The position numbers and the translations under genes are program-made. The notes below the pieces were generated by a model. That model ran no database searches. It was not told the origin of the DNA and saw nothing but the letters and a program-made list of their open reading frames with translations. Shown here piece by piece: positions 17,311-26,580 of a stretch of DNA of 64,000 bases. Origin of the DNA: Cellulomonas sp. SG140 (GTDB lineage: Bacteria > Actinomycetota > Actinomycetes > Actinomycetales > Cellulomonadaceae); assembly GCF_025770785.1 (NCBI RefSeq), contig NZ_JANZLA010000003.1, forward strand, positions 425,361 through 489,360. The letters run 5' to 3'. Each line of letters begins with the position of its first letter. The stretch's first letter is position 1.

Positions 17311-19794
17311 ATGGCGCGCCGCCCGGCCACCCCCTCGCTGCCTCCCGACGACCTCGTCGAGCACATCGTCGACATCGACGTCGCGAACGAGATGGAGGGC
17401 TCGTTCCTCGAGTACGCGTACTCGGTGATCTACGCCCGGGCCCTGCCGGACGCACGGGACGGGCTCAAGCCGGTGCAGCGCCGCATCCTGTTCCAGATGG
17501 GCGAGATGGGCCTGCGCCCCGACCGGCCGTACGTGAAGTCCGCCCGGGTGGTGGGCGACGTGATGGGCAAGCTGCACCCGCACGGCGACTCGGCGATCTA
17601 CGACGCGATGGTGCGTCTCGCCCAGCCGTTCTCCCTGCGACTGCCCCTGGTGGACGGGCACGGCAACTTCGGCTCCCTCGACGCCGGTCCGGCCGCACCC
17701 CGGTACACCGAGGCGCGCCTGGCTCCGGCCGCCCTGGCGATGACGCAGGGTGTCGACGAGGACGAGGTCGACTTCGTCCCGAACTACGACAACAAGCTGA
17801 TGCAGCCGTCGGTGCTGCCGGCCGCGATCCCGAACCTCCTGGTCAACGGCGCGACCGGGATCGCCGTCGGCATGGCGACCAACATGGCCCCGCACAACCT
17901 GGTCGAGGTGATCGCCGCCGCCCGGCACCTGGTGCTGCACCCGGAGGCGAGCCTCGAGGACCTCATGCGGTTCGTGCCCGGGCCCGATCTCCCCGGTGGC
18001 GGCAAGATCGTCGGCCTGGACGGCGTGCGCGAGGCGTACCGCACGGGGCGGGGCGCGTTCCGCACCCGCGCGACGGCGCGCATCGAGAGCGTCACGCCCA
18101 AGCGCAAGGGCATCGTGTTCACGGAGCTGCCCTTCGGCGTCGGGCCGGAGAAGGTGATCGAGAAGATCTCCGAAGGCGTCAAGGCCAAGCGCATCTCGGG
18201 CATCAACGACGCCGTCGACCTCACCGACGGCACGCACGGCCTGCGGCTGGTGGTGGAGGTCAAGTCGGGCTTCGACCCCGACGCAGTGCTCGAGCAGCTG
18301 TACCGGCTCACGCCTCTCGAGGAGTCGTTCGCGATCAACAACGTCGCGCTGGTGGACGGTCAGCCGCGCACCCTGGGCCTGCGCGAGCTGCTGCAGGTCT
18401 GGGTCGACCACCGGGTGAGCGTGGTGCGCCGCCGGTCGGCGTACCGGCTGGCCCGTCGGCAGGAACGCCTGCACCTGGTCGAGGGCCTGCTGATCGCGAT
18501 CCTCGACATCGACGAGGTGATCCAGGTCATCCGCTCGTCGGACGACGCGGAGGCCGCACGCGCACGCCTGCGGACGGTGTTCGACCTGTCGGAGCCGCAG
18601 GCCGAGTACATCCTCGAGCTGCGGCTGCGGCGGCTGACGCGCTTCTCGCGCATCGAGCTGGAGCGCGAGCAGGCCGAGCTGACGGCCGAGATCGCCCAGC
18701 TCCAGGCGCTGCTGGCGGACGACGCCCTGCTGCGCACCCAGGTGTCCGACGAGATGGCCAAGGTCGCCGCCGCGTACGGCACTCCACGACGCACGATCCT
18801 GCTGGAGTCGGCCGGCGGTCCCTCCCTCAGCGGCGCTCCGGCTGCGCGCACCTCTGCGGCCGGTGCCGCGCCGCTGCAGATCGCGGACTCCCCGTGCTGG
18901 GTGCTGCTGTCCGCCACCGGCCTGCTGGCCCGCACGGCCTCCGACGAGGTCCCGTCCCGTGGGGCCGACGGTCAGCGCCACCGGCACGACGCCCTCACGT
19001 CCGCCGTACCGACCACCGCGCGGTCCGAGGTCGGTGCCGTCACCGACCGGGGTCGGGTGGTCCGGGTCCCGGTGGTCGACCTGCCGGGGCTGCCGCCCAC
19101 CGACGGAGCACCGTCCTTGTCGGGCGGTGTGCCGGTGGGCGAGGTGATCGGTCTGGAGCGCGGCGAGCACGTCGTCGCACTCGCCTCCCTCGCGGCCGAC
19201 GCGCCCCCGCTCGCCCTCGCCACCGCGCAGGGCACCGTCAAGCGGGTGCTGCCGGGTGATGCCCCGGGCAACCGGGACTCGTGGGAGGTGATCAGCCTCA
19301 AGGAGGGCGACACGGTGGTCGGCGCGGCCGCGGGCCCCGACGACGCCGAGCTGGTGCTGATCTCCTCCGACTCGTCGCTGCTGCGCTTCGGAGCCGCTGC
19401 GGTCCGCCCGCAGGGCAGGGCCGCCGGTGGCATGGCGGGGATCAACCTCGCCGCCGGCCGACGGGTCGTGGCCTTCGCCGTCGTGCCGGCCGGCGCGGCG
19501 GACGACTCCGTGGTCGCGACCGTCGCGGGCAGCGCGGACGCACTGCCCGGCACCCAGGCGGGTACCGCGAAGGTGACGCCGTTCAACCTGTACCCGGCGA
19601 AGGGCCGAGCGACCGGCGGCGTCCGGTCCCAGCGGTTCCTGAAGGGCGAGGACACGCTGCTGCAGGCCTGGGTCGGCCCGGCACCGGCCCGTGCCACCGG
19701 TTCCGGCGGTCAAGCCGTCGCGCTGCCGGCTCTCGACGAGCGCCGTGACGGCTCGGGCACTCCCCTCGCCGCCCCGGTGCACGCGATCGGCTGA
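17311..19794 (+). CDS. parC: DNA topoisomerase IV subunit A
   Basis: Cleaves and religates DNA in type II topoisomerase activity; with ParE it decatenates chromosomes. 827 aa: an N-terminal breakage-reunion domain with the quinolone-resistance segment [10 protein letters not shown] (wild-type-like S94 and D98), catalytic Y132 in RYTEARL, a coiled-coil/tower region near 400-500, and a C-terminal beta-pinwheel from about 525. The pinwheel is less regular than in GyrA and lacks a clear GyrA box, and the second-domain wording ([10 protein letters not shown]) also fits topoisomerase IV rather than gyrase. The ATG at 17311 follows ACAGGAG. The partner parE is not in the window. Confidence 0.93.
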   Translation: MARRPATPSLPPDDLVEHIVDIDVANEMEGSFLEYAYSVIYARALPDARDGLKPVQRRILFQMGEMGLRPDRPYVKSARVVGDVMGKLHPHGDSAIYDAMVRLAQPFSLRLPLVDGHGNFGSLDAGPAAPRYTEARLAPAALAMTQGVDEDEVDFVPNYDNKLMQPSVLPAAIPNLLVNGATGIAVGMATNMAPHNLVEVIAAARHLVLHPEASLEDLMRFVPGPDLPGGGKIVGLDGVREAYRTGRGAFRTRATARIESVTPKRKGIVFTELPFGVGPEKVIEKISEGVKAKRISGINDAVDLTDGTHGLRLVVEVKSGFDPDAVLEQLYRLTPLEESFAINNVALVDGQPRTLGLRELLQVWVDHRVSVVRRRSAYRLARRQERLHLVEGLLIAILDIDEVIQVIRSSDDAEAARARLRTVFDLSEPQAEYILELRLRRLTRFSRIELEREQAELTAEIAQLQALLADDALLRTQVSDEMAKVAAAYGTPRRTILLESAGGPSLSGAPAARTSAAGAAPLQIADSPCWVLLSATGLLARTASDEVPSRGADGQRHRHDALTSAVPTTARSEVGAVTDRGRVVRVPVVDLPGLPPTDGAPSLSGGVPVGEVIGLERGEHVVALASLAADAPPLALATAQGTVKRVLPGDAPGNRDSWEVISLKEGDTVVGAAAGPDDAELVLISSDSSLLRFGAAAVRPQGRAAGGMAGINLAAGRRVVAFAVVPAGAADDSVVATVAGSADALPGTQAGTAKVTPFNLYPAKGRATGGVRSQRFLKGEDTLLQAWVGPAPARATGSGGQAVALPALDERRDGSGTPLAAPVHAIG

Positions 19795-19796
19795 CC

Positions 19797-20558
19797 GTGC
19801 ACACCCCGTCCACCCTCGAGCTGCCCCGTTCGGTGGTGCTCGCGCTGTGGCTGGCGGTCCGGGCGGACGCGACGACCGCCAGCGCCGCGGTGGAGGACGA
19901 GGACGAGCCGCACACCGTGCCTGGCGTCGAGCCGCCCGACCTGCGCGGCCTCCTCGCGGCCACGGTCCGCCCCGTCGCGCAGGCCGCCGCCGTGCTGCCG
20001 GTGCCCGGTGACCCCGCATCGGCGCCGCGCGAGGTGACGGAGGCCGCCACGGTGGCCGGCGAGGCGGTGCTGCTCCGGACGGCCGACGGAGGCTGCCGCG
20101 CGCTGGTGCCGCACATCCAGCGGTTCGGCTCCGCGATCGACTTCGGCCACCTGGTCACGTGGACGGTGGTGGAGACGGGCGACTGGCGTCCTGGCGTGCT
20201 GGCGCACCTCGGATCGCTGGCGGACGCCGAGCGGGAGCTGCGCGAGGGCCTCGCGACGGCCACCGAGGCGCTGGTCGACCTGGACGTGGCCCGGTGGCGG
20301 CCGGAGGCCGCAGCGCAGATCGGTGCGGTCCGGGACGCGGTGCTGCCGGCGTCCCGACTGCCGGTGGGCATCGAGGGTCGTCGCGTCCGGGTGCTCGCGA
20401 GCGCCGCGCGGCTGCGCGCGATCGTCCGCCTGGCGACGCAGGACGACGGCGGCGCGGTGAACCTGTGGCAGGCCGACCAGCGGTCCACCGCGCTGCGCGA
20501 GGTGGATCGGGTGGCACGTCGGGCGCTCGCCGCGGCGGCGACGACGCTGGACGCCTGA
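19797..20558 (+). CDS. Actinobacterial conserved protein coupled to parC
   Basis: A 253-aa protein that starts (GTG) only 2 bp after the parC stop, so it is co-translated with it. It is Ala/Val/Arg-rich, with no signal peptide, membrane helix or known catalytic motif. Segments such as ALVPHIQRFGSAIDFGHLVTW and ERELREGLATATEALVDLD suggest a mostly helical C-terminal half. I do not recognise a named family. The tight coupling suggests a role in chromosome segregation or supercoiling, but that is inference from position only. Confidence 0.75.
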   Translation: MHTPSTLELPRSVVLALWLAVRADATTASAAVEDEDEPHTVPGVEPPDLRGLLAATVRPVAQAAAVLPVPGDPASAPREVTEAATVAGEAVLLRTADGGCRALVPHIQRFGSAIDFGHLVTWTVVETGDWRPGVLAHLGSLADAERELREGLATATEALVDLDVARWRPEAAAQIGAVRDAVLPASRLPVGIEGRRVRVLASAARLRAIVRLATQDDGGAVNLWQADQRSTALREVDRVARRALAAAATTLDA

Positions 20559-20619
20559 CCCCGCGCGACGTCCGCTGCTCGATGGCCCGCCCGGGCGTCC
20601 CCGCGTCCCCGCGCCCTCG

Positions 20620-21828
20620 TCAGGCGAGAACGGACCGGTACACCTCGAGCGTCCGCTCCCCGATGGCGGACCACGAGAAGTGGTCCTCCACCCGCTGCCG
20701 GGCCGCGCGACCCCACTGCGCGGCGCGCACCGGGTCGGACACCACTTCGGTGAGTGCGGCCGCCAGGTCCCGCACGAACCGGTCCGGATCGGTGGGGGTC
20801 CCCGTCCCGTCCTGCACCTGGTCGATGGGCACCAGCCGACCGGTGACGCCGTCGTCGACCACCTCGGGGATGCCGCCCGTCGCCGTGCCGACCACCGGCA
20901 GGTCGACCGCCATCGCCTCGAGGTTGACGATCCCGAGCGGCTCGTACACCGACGGGCAGGCGAACACCGTCCCGTGCGACAGCACGGCCACCAGCTCGGC
21001 GCGCGGCAGCATCCGCTCGATCCACACCACGCCCGTGCGCCGCTCGCGCAACCGCTCCACGAGACCGCTGACCTCGGCGAGGATCTCCGGGGTGTCCGGC
21101 GCACCGGCGCAGAGCACCAGCTGCACGTCCGGCGGCAGCAGCTCGGCGGCACGCAGCAGGTAGGGCAGGCCCTTCTGCCGGGTGATGCGCCCGACGAACA
21201 CGACCGACGGGCGGCTCGGGTCGATGCCCAGCTCGCGCACCGTCTGCTCGTCACGCGCCAGGTCCGCCTCCGAGGTGGGTCGCCGCCAGGAGTCCAGGTC
21301 GATGCCGTTGTGGACCACGTGCACCTTCGCCGGGTCGACCGCCGGGTACGAGCGCAGGATGTCGGCCCGCATGCCGCCGCTGACCGCGATCACCGCGGCG
21401 GCCGCCTCGTACGCCGTCTTCTCCGCCCAGCTCGAGAGGGCGTAGCCGCCACCGAGCTGCTCGGCCTTCCAGGGGCGCAGCGGTTCGAGGCTGTGCGCCG
21501 TCACCACGTGGGGCACGCCGTGCAGGAGCCCCGCCAGGTGGCCGGCGAGGTTGGCGTACCAGGTGTGCGAGTGCACCAGGTCGGTACCGGCGGTGATGCC
21601 GGCGACCATGGCCAGGTCCACGCCGAAGGTCTGCAGGGCCGCGTTCGCGTCGCTCAGCTCGGCGGGGACGTCGTAGCCGTGCACGCCCGGGTCGTCACGC
21701 GGCCCGTCGAAGCAGTGCACCTGCACGTCGACCACGTCGCGCAGCACGCCGGTCAGCCCGGCGACGTGCACGCCGGCACCGCCGTACACGTGCGGGGGGT
21801 ACTCCCGGGTCAGCAGATCGACGCGCAC
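20620..21828 (-). CDS. glgA: GT4-family glycogen synthase (or maltose-1-phosphate synthase)
   Basis: A glycosyltransferase of 402 aa with GT-B fold. The N-terminal half holds the nucleotide-sugar loop [12 protein letters not shown] and the C-terminal half the donor site [22 protein letters not shown] and the Gly-rich ATGGIPEVV. This is the short actinobacterial GT4 form; its mycobacterial relative (GlgM/GlgA) joins ADP-glucose to glucose-1-phosphate to make maltose-1-phosphate for GlgE, so both that and alpha-1,4 chain extension are possible. The start is GTG 21828 with GAGGAGG upstream. It is divergent from glgC, which supplies ADP-glucose. Confidence 0.9.
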   Translation of the reverse strand: MRVDLLTREYPPHVYGGAGVHVAGLTGVLRDVVDVQVHCFDGPRDDPGVHGYDVPAELSDANAALQTFGVDLAMVAGITAGTDLVHSHTWYANLAGHLAGLLHGVPHVVTAHSLEPLRPWKAEQLGGGYALSSWAEKTAYEAAAAVIAVSGGMRADILRSYPAVDPAKVHVVHNGIDLDSWRRPTSEADLARDEQTVRELGIDPSRPSVVFVGRITRQKGLPYLLRAAELLPPDVQLVLCAGAPDTPEILAEVSGLVERLRERRTGVVWIERMLPRAELVAVLSHGTVFACPSVYEPLGIVNLEAMAVDLPVVGTATGGIPEVVDDGVTGRLVPIDQVQDGTGTPTDPDRFVRDLAAALTEVVSDPVRAAQWGRAARQRVEDHFSWSAIGERTLEVYRSVLA

Positions 21829-21886
21829 GTCAGGCCTCCTCGCCCGGCCCCCGCGGGGCCACGGGCGACACGCTAGCGCGCCTGAC
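21829..21886 (-). promoter_or_regulatory. Hairpin-forming leader of glgA
   Basis: Immediately before the glgA start, GTCAGGC (21829-21835) pairs with GCCTGAC (21880-21886), and inside it GGCCCC (21846-21851) pairs with GGGGCC (21855-21860). The ribosome binding site GAGGAGG lies between the two stems. A -10-like TAGCGT (minus strand, near 21871-21876) falls inside the outer repeat, so the structure could act as an operator or, from an upstream promoter, as a translation-controlling hairpin. Confidence 0.4.
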
Positions 21887-21919
21887 GGGAGCCGCCTCGC
21901 TGGGGCTGCCGCGTGGGCC

Positions 21920-21925
21920 TAGGGT
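21920..21925 (+). promoter_or_regulatory. -10-like TAGGGT ahead of glgC
   Basis: TAGGGT ends 7 nt before the glgC ATG, with no Shine-Dalgarno sequence in between, the layout expected for leaderless transcription. No obvious -35 is present. Confidence 0.45.
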
Positions 21926-21932
21926 TCGTGCC

Positions 21933-23174
21933 ATGGCAACGCCGCGCGTCCTCGCTATCGTCCTCGCAGGTGGGGAGGGCAAGCGGCTGATGCCGCTCAC
22001 CGCCCACCGCGCCAAGCCAGCGGTGCCCTTCGGCGGGATCTACCGTCTCGTCGACTTCGCGCTGTCCAACGTGATCAACTCGCGGTACCTGCACGTCATC
22101 GTGCTGACGCAGTACAAGTCGCACAGCCTGGACCGGCACGTGGCGCAGACGTGGCGGATGTCCCAGCTGCTCGGCAACTACGTCGCCGCGGTGCCGGCGC
22201 AGCAGCGGGTCGGCAAGCACTGGTACCTCGGCAGCGCGGACGCGATCTACCAGTGCCTGAACATCATCGACGACGAGCGTCCCGACATCGTGGTGGTCGT
22301 CGGCGCCGACCACGTCTACCGCATGGACTTCTCCCAGATGGTCGACTCGCACATCGACTCGGGAGCGGAGCTGACGGTGGCCGGCATCCGCCAGCCGATC
22401 AGCTGGGCGGACCAGTTCGGCGTCATCGAGACGGCGACGGACGACCCGACGCGGATCGCCGCCTTCCGCGAGAAGCCGAGCGACCCCGTCGGCCTGCCCG
22501 ACTCCCCCGGCGAGATCCTCGCCTCGATGGGCAACTACGTGGCCAACGCCGACGCCCTGGTCCGGGCGGTCACGCTGGACGCAGAGGACGTCAACTCGCG
22601 CCACGACATGGGCGGCGACATCGTGCCGTACTTCGTCTCGCAGGGGACGGCGGGCGTCTACGACTTCATCCGCAACGACGTGCCGGGCTCCACCGACCGC
22701 GACCGCGACTACTGGCGCGACGTCGGCACGATCGACGCGTACTACGAGGCGAACCAGGACCTGATCTCCATCGAGCCCGTGTTCAACCTCTACAACGACG
22801 ACTGGCCGCTCTACACGGGCTACATCGGGCTGCCGCCGGCGAAGTTCGTGCACGCCGGCCCGGGACGTCTCGGGCACGCCGCCGACTCCATCGTGTCCCC
22901 GGGGGTGCTCGTGTCCGGTGCGACCGTCGCCGGTTCCGTGCTGTCCCCCGGTGTACGGCTGCACTCCTGGGCACAGGTGACGGACTCGGTGCTGATGGAC
23001 GGCGTGCAGGTGAACCGGTACGCGCAGGTGCACCGGGCGATCCTCGACAAGAACGTCATCGTCCCCGAGCGCGCCCGGGTGGGCCTGGACCACGAGCACG
23101 ACCTGGCTCGCGGGTTCACCATCACGGAGAGCGGCGTCACCGTCGTCCCCAAGGGCACCGTCATCGCGGACTGA
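21933..23174 (+). CDS. glgC: Glucose-1-phosphate adenylyltransferase
   Basis: Makes ADP-glucose from ATP and glucose-1-phosphate, the committed step of glycogen synthesis. 413 aa: an N-terminal nucleotidyltransferase domain with [11 protein letters not shown] and the FGG allosteric/substrate segment (AKPAVPFGG), the glucose-1-phosphate region IVPYFVSQG, and a C-terminal left-handed beta helix (about 290-410) with hexapeptide repeats. It is full length. Divergent from glgA; the two genes form a complete ADP-glucose to glucan step. Confidence 0.97.
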   Translation: MATPRVLAIVLAGGEGKRLMPLTAHRAKPAVPFGGIYRLVDFALSNVINSRYLHVIVLTQYKSHSLDRHVAQTWRMSQLLGNYVAAVPAQQRVGKHWYLGSADAIYQCLNIIDDERPDIVVVVGADHVYRMDFSQMVDSHIDSGAELTVAGIRQPISWADQFGVIETATDDPTRIAAFREKPSDPVGLPDSPGEILASMGNYVANADALVRAVTLDAEDVNSRHDMGGDIVPYFVSQGTAGVYDFIRNDVPGSTDRDRDYWRDVGTIDAYYEANQDLISIEPVFNLYNDDWPLYTGYIGLPPAKFVHAGPGRLGHAADSIVSPGVLVSGATVAGSVLSPGVRLHSWAQVTDSVLMDGVQVNRYAQVHRAILDKNVIVPERARVGLDHEHDLARGFTITESGVTVVPKGTVIAD

Positions 23175-23205
23175 CACCACAGGACGCTCCCCCGCGCCGG
23201 CCCGC

Positions 23206-23211
23206 TAGCCT
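23206..23211 (+). promoter_or_regulatory. -10-like TAGCCT ahead of serB
   Basis: TAGCCT ends 6 nt before the serB GTG, with no ribosome binding site. It lies in the 43-bp gap after glgC, so serB probably has its own leaderless transcript. Confidence 0.42.
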
Positions 23212-23217
23212 GCGCGC

Positions 23218-23889
23218 GTGACCACCATGCCCTTCGCGGCCCGCCCGGACCGGCTGGTGGTGATGGACGTGGACTCCACGCTCATCACCGGTGAGGTGAT
23301 CGAGATGCTGGCCGCGCACGCGGGCAGCCGGGAGCGGGTCGCGGCGATCACCGACCGTGCGATGCGCGGTGAGCTCGACTTCGCCGCGTCGCTGCGGGAG
23401 CGTGTCGCCACGCTCGCCGGGCTGCCGTTGCGGGTGCTCAGCGAGGTCCTCGACGAGGTGGAGCTGACCCCGGGAGCCGAGGAGCTCGTCGCCGGGCTGC
23501 GGGAGCGCGGCTGGCCGCTCGGACTCGTGTCCGGCGGGTTCATCGAGGTGGTCGGCCCGCTGGCCGAGCGGCTCGGGATCGAGCGGCGCCGGGCGAACCG
23601 GCTCGAGGTGGCGGGCGGCTACCTGACGGGTCGAGTCGCGGGGGCGGTCGTCGACCGGGCTGCGAAGGCCGCAGCGCTGCGCGAGTGGGCGACGGAGCTG
23701 CGCGTGCCGCTGGACCGGACGGTGGCGATCGGCGACGGGGCCAACGACCTGGAGATGATGGCGACGGCGGGGTTCTCCGTGGCGTTCAACGCCAAGCCGG
23801 TGGTGGCGGCGCAGGCGGACGCCGCCGTCACGGGCCGCCTCGACGCCGTCCTGGAGCTCCCTCCGCTGCTGGTGCCTCGCCTCCGGTAG
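23218..23889 (+). CDS. serB: Phosphoserine phosphatase
   Basis: Last step of serine synthesis: phosphoserine to serine. 223 aa, a HAD-superfamily enzyme without the ACT domains found in the longer forms. Motif I is DVDST (17-21, nucleophile D17), motif II LVSGGF, and motif III with IV is KAAALREW and GDGANDLEMM. The GTG start at 23218 gives the short N-terminus typical of this subtype. Confidence 0.95.
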   Translation: MTTMPFAARPDRLVVMDVDSTLITGEVIEMLAAHAGSRERVAAITDRAMRGELDFAASLRERVATLAGLPLRVLSEVLDEVELTPGAEELVAGLRERGWPLGLVSGGFIEVVGPLAERLGIERRRANRLEVAGGYLTGRVAGAVVDRAAKAAALREWATELRVPLDRTVAIGDGANDLEMMATAGFSVAFNAKPVVAAQADAAVTGRLDAVLELPPLLVPRLR

Positions 23890-23898
23890 CCGGGCCCC

Positions 23899-24447
23899 TC
23901 AGGGTCGGTGCACCGCGAGGAGCCGGGCGCGGCCACGGCCCAGCTCCGACCAGCCGTCGTACGGTCGCAGCACGCTCCAGGCCGCGGTCGGCACACCGGC
24001 GCGCACCTGCGCCACGGCGGCCGGGTCCGACCCCAGCGCGGCGAGGACCGCCGACACCGTCGAGATGGACGGCTCGTGGCCGACCACGGCGACCGTCCGC
24101 GCATCCGCGGGGGTGGTGCGCAACAGCTCCACGAGGTCGGCCGCCCCCGCGTCGTACACGTCGTCGCTCAGCAGCAGCCGGGCTTCGGCGCCGGAGGACC
24201 GAGCGACCAGCTCCCACGTCTGACGGGTCCGCAGGGCGGACGAGCACCAGACGACGTCAGGCAGCAGCCCCGCTGCCGCCCACCGGGCACCGACCTGCGC
24301 CGCCTGACGGCGCCCCTCCAGCGACAGCGGACGTTCGTGGTCGACCACGCCGTGCGGCCGGTCCGCCTTGGCGTGCCGGAGGAGCAGCAACGTGCGCGTC
24401 GGCGGCGCAGCACCTGGCTGCACCGCGTCGGTCTCGTCGTCGGCCAC
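23899..24447 (-). CDS. SixA-like histidine phosphatase
   Basis: A histidine phosphatase of 182 aa. The phospho-accepting His is in LLRHAKADR (R24, H25), with a second catalytic His in VVGHEPSI (H124). The short form without a lid fits SixA, which removes phosphate from phosphohistidine proteins. It lies 32 bp downstream of fabI on the same strand and may be the last gene of a fabG-fabI transcript. The target protein cannot be inferred. Confidence 0.88.
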   Translation of the reverse strand: MADDETDAVQPGAAPPTRTLLLLRHAKADRPHGVVDHERPLSLEGRRQAAQVGARWAAAGLLPDVVWCSSALRTRQTWELVARSSGAEARLLLSDDVYDAGAADLVELLRTTPADARTVAVVGHEPSISTVSAVLAALGSDPAAVAQVRAGVPTAAWSVLRPYDGWSELGRGRARLLAVHRP

Positions 24448-24479
24448 CTGGGTCGCCCTCCCCCACGGCGGCCCGCGGG

Positions 24480-25247
24480 CTACTGGCCCATCGCGTGCAC
24501 GCCACCGTCGACGTGCACGATCTCACCCGTCGTCGCGGGAAACCAGTCCGACAGGAGCGCAGCGACCGCACGTGCCGTCGGCTCGGGGTCGTGGACGTCC
24601 CAGCCCAGCGGCGCCCGGTTCGGCCAGCCGCCCTCCATCGCCTCGAACCCCGGAATCGACTTGGCCGCGGTCGTGCGGATCGGCCCGGCGGACACCAGGT
24701 TCACCCGCACCCCGGAAGGGCCCAGGTCGCGGGCGAGGTACCGGGCCGTGGACTCGAACGCCGCCTTGGCGACGCCCATCCAGTCGTAGACCGGCCAGGC
24801 GTAGCGGGCGTCGAAGGTGAGGCCGACGACGGCCGAGCCGCGCACGAGGAGGGGCTGGGCCGCCACCGCGAGGGACTTGAGCGAGAACGCGGACACGTGC
24901 AGGGCGGTCGCCACGTCGTCCCACTGGCCGGCGAGGAAGTTGCCGCCCATCACGGACTGCGGTGCGAACCCGATCGAGTGCACCACGCCGTCCAGGTGGT
25001 CGGTGTGCTCGCGCAGCCGGTCGGCGAGCGCCGCGAGGTCGTCCTCGCTGGTCGCGTCGAGCTGGACGACCGGCACCGGCTTGGGGAGCCGCCGCGCGAT
25101 CACCTCGGTCAGCCGGAACTGACGGCCGAACGAGGTGAGCACCACGTCGGCGCCCTCCTGCTGGGCCAGGCGGGCGACGTGGAACGCGATCGAGGTGTCG
25201 GTGAGCACCCCGGTGATCAGCAGCGACTTGCCGTCCAGCAGAGCCAT
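24480..25247 (-). CDS. fabI: Enoyl-ACP reductase, InhA-like
   Basis: Reduces trans-2-enoyl-ACP with NADH in the last step of each type II fatty acid elongation round. 255 aa, SDR fold. The N-terminus GVLTDTSIAFHVARLAQ and HSIGFAP (S91) match InhA closely, and the catalytic Tyr-x6-Lys is Y154 and K161 within YDWMGVAKAA. Paired with fabG upstream, the arrangement is that of mabA-inhA in mycobacteria. Start ATG 25247. Confidence 0.96.
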   Translation of the reverse strand: MALLDGKSLLITGVLTDTSIAFHVARLAQQEGADVVLTSFGRQFRLTEVIARRLPKPVPVVQLDATSEDDLAALADRLREHTDHLDGVVHSIGFAPQSVMGGNFLAGQWDDVATALHVSAFSLKSLAVAAQPLLVRGSAVVGLTFDARYAWPVYDWMGVAKAAFESTARYLARDLGPSGVRVNLVSAGPIRTTAAKSIPGFEAMEGGWPNRAPLGWDVHDPEPTARAVAALLSDWFPATTGEIVHVDGGVHAMGQ

Positions 25248-25302
25248 GGGGGGACCCTTCGTCGATCGGATGCGTCAGGTTCAGGAGGTCGCGAGGTGGG
25301 GG

Positions 25303-26046
25303 TCAGTGGCCCATGCCGAGGCCGCCGTCCACCGGGATGACGGCGCCGCTGATGTACGAGGCGAGCGGTGAGGCGAGGAACTCCACCACACCGGCGATGT
25401 CGTCCACGTCGCCGAAGCGGCCGGCGGGGATCGCGGCGAGGTACGCCTGCTGCCGCTCCTGCGGGAGCGCCTGGGTCATCGCGGTGTCGATGAAGCCGGG
25501 CGCGACGACGTTGGCGGTGATGCCGCGGCCGCCGAGCTCTCGGGTGACCGAGCGAGCCATGCCGACAAGGGCCGCCTTCGAGGCGGAGTAGTTCACCTGG
25601 CCGGGGCCGCCGTACAGGCCGACGACCGACCCCATCAGCACGATCCGCCCACGGCGCATCCGGATCATGCCCTTGGAGGCACGTCGCACCACCCGGAACG
25701 CTCCGGCGAGGTTGACGTCCAGCACATCGTCGAACTCCTGGTCCGTCATCCGCAGCAGCAGCTGGTCGCGCGTGATGCCCGCGTTCGCGACGAGCACCTC
25801 GACGGGTCCGTGAGCCGCCTCGACCTCGCTGAAGGCCGCGTCGACCGACGCGGTGTCGCGCACGTCCCCGACGACGGCCAGCGCACCCGCCGGCGAGTCG
25901 GCCGTCCGGTCCAGGGTGGCGACCTTGTCGCCCAGGGCGAGGAAGCGCTCGGCGATGGTGCGGCCGATGCCTCGTCCGGCGCCGGTCACGAGGACGCTGC
26001 GGGGGGCACGGGCCGGCTGGGGCTGGGTCTCGTCGGAGGCAGGCAC
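25303..26046 (-). CDS. fabG: 3-oxoacyl-ACP reductase
   Basis: NADPH-dependent reduction of beta-ketoacyl-ACP. 247 aa SDR protein with TGAGRGIG (21-28), the NAG motif near 88-90, catalytic S140, and YSASK (Y153, K157). About 14 extra Gln/Pro/Ala residues precede the core. The start is GTG at 26046. It is the first gene of the fabG-fabI pair and is divergent from the DUF3099 gene across a nested palindrome. Confidence 0.95.
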   Translation of the reverse strand: MPASDETQPQPARAPRSVLVTGAGRGIGRTIAERFLALGDKVATLDRTADSPAGALAVVGDVRDTASVDAAFSEVEAAHGPVEVLVANAGITRDQLLLRMTDQEFDDVLDVNLAGAFRVVRRASKGMIRMRRGRIVLMGSVVGLYGGPGQVNYSASKAALVGMARSVTRELGGRGITANVVAPGFIDTAMTQALPQERQQAYLAAIPAGRFGDVDDIAGVVEFLASPLASYISGAVIPVDGGLGMGH

Positions 26047-26102
26047 GGGTCACGACGCTAGCCGACGACGACGGCCGGACGCCGGAGGGCACGGCTAACG
26101 TC

Positions 26103-26142
26103 CGGCGGTCCGCTGTTGTGGAAGGTCCACAAGGGACCGCCG
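26103..26142. promoter_or_regulatory. Nested inverted repeat between fabG and the DUF3099 gene
   Basis: A perfect 9-bp inverted repeat (CGGCGGTCC 26103-26111 with GGACCGCCG 26134-26142) encloses a perfect 7-bp one (TTGTGGA 26116-26122 with TCCACAA 26126-26132). The site lies 57 bp from the fabG start and just upstream of the TAGGAT -10-like box of the divergent gene. Its position fits an operator serving both directions; no regulator can be named. Confidence 0.5.
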
Positions 26143-26145
26143 ACC

Positions 26146-26151
26146 TAGGAT
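26146..26151 (+). promoter_or_regulatory. -10-like TAGGAT ahead of the DUF3099 gene
   Basis: TAGGAT ends 6 nt before the GTG at 26158 with no ribosome binding site between, as for leaderless mRNAs. The nested inverted repeat ends 3 bp upstream of it. Confidence 0.45.
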
Positions 26152-26157
26152 CTGTGG

Positions 26158-26580
26158 GTGAGCACGCCGAGCGGGCTGCCGCCGGAGCAGCCTCCGGTGC
26201 ACCGCATCACCACCGCACCACCCTCGTTGTCGGCCGACCAGTCCCGCCGGCAGCGCAGCTACCTGATCCAGATGGGCATCCGGGTGGTGTGCTTCGTCGG
26301 GGCGGTGGCCACGTTCCACCGGGTGCCGGTGCTGGTGACCGTCCTGCTGGTGATCGGCGCCGTGGTGCTCCCGTACACGGCGGTGCTGGTGGCCAACGCG
26401 GGTCGTGAGCGGCAGGCCCGCGACGCGTCCTTCCTCGACCCGCGGCTGATCGGCAGCTCGTCGCGACCGGACGGGCGGGCGGCCCCGGCAGACCGCGGCG
26501 ACACCGGCACCACGGCCGACGGCGCGGCGTCCCGTGCGACGTCCGAAGAACGGCGACGGCAGGCCGGAGGAGAGCGATGA
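26158..26580 (+). CDS. DUF3099 family membrane protein
   Basis: A 140-aa protein with a short N-terminus (VHRITTAPPSLSADQSRRQRSYLIQMGIR), two membrane helices (about 40-82) and a hydrophilic C-terminal tail. The order and the RxYLIQMGIR motif fit DUF3099. Function is unknown. It starts a three-gene transcript with the 87-aa protein and SURF1; its stop overlaps the next start by 4 bp, so a role near cytochrome oxidase assembly is possible. Confidence 0.85.
   Translation: MSTPSGLPPEQPPVHRITTAPPSLSADQSRRQRSYLIQMGIRVVCFVGAVATFHRVPVLVTVLLVIGAVVLPYTAVLVANAGRERQARDASFLDPRLIGSSSRPDGRAAPADRGDTGTTADGAASRATSEERRRQAGGER

Noticed and set aside
17215..20019. 934-aa open frame on the minus strand across parC
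   Set aside because: A shadow of parC on the other strand: no recognisable domain, and the plus-strand topoisomerase has all motifs in frame.
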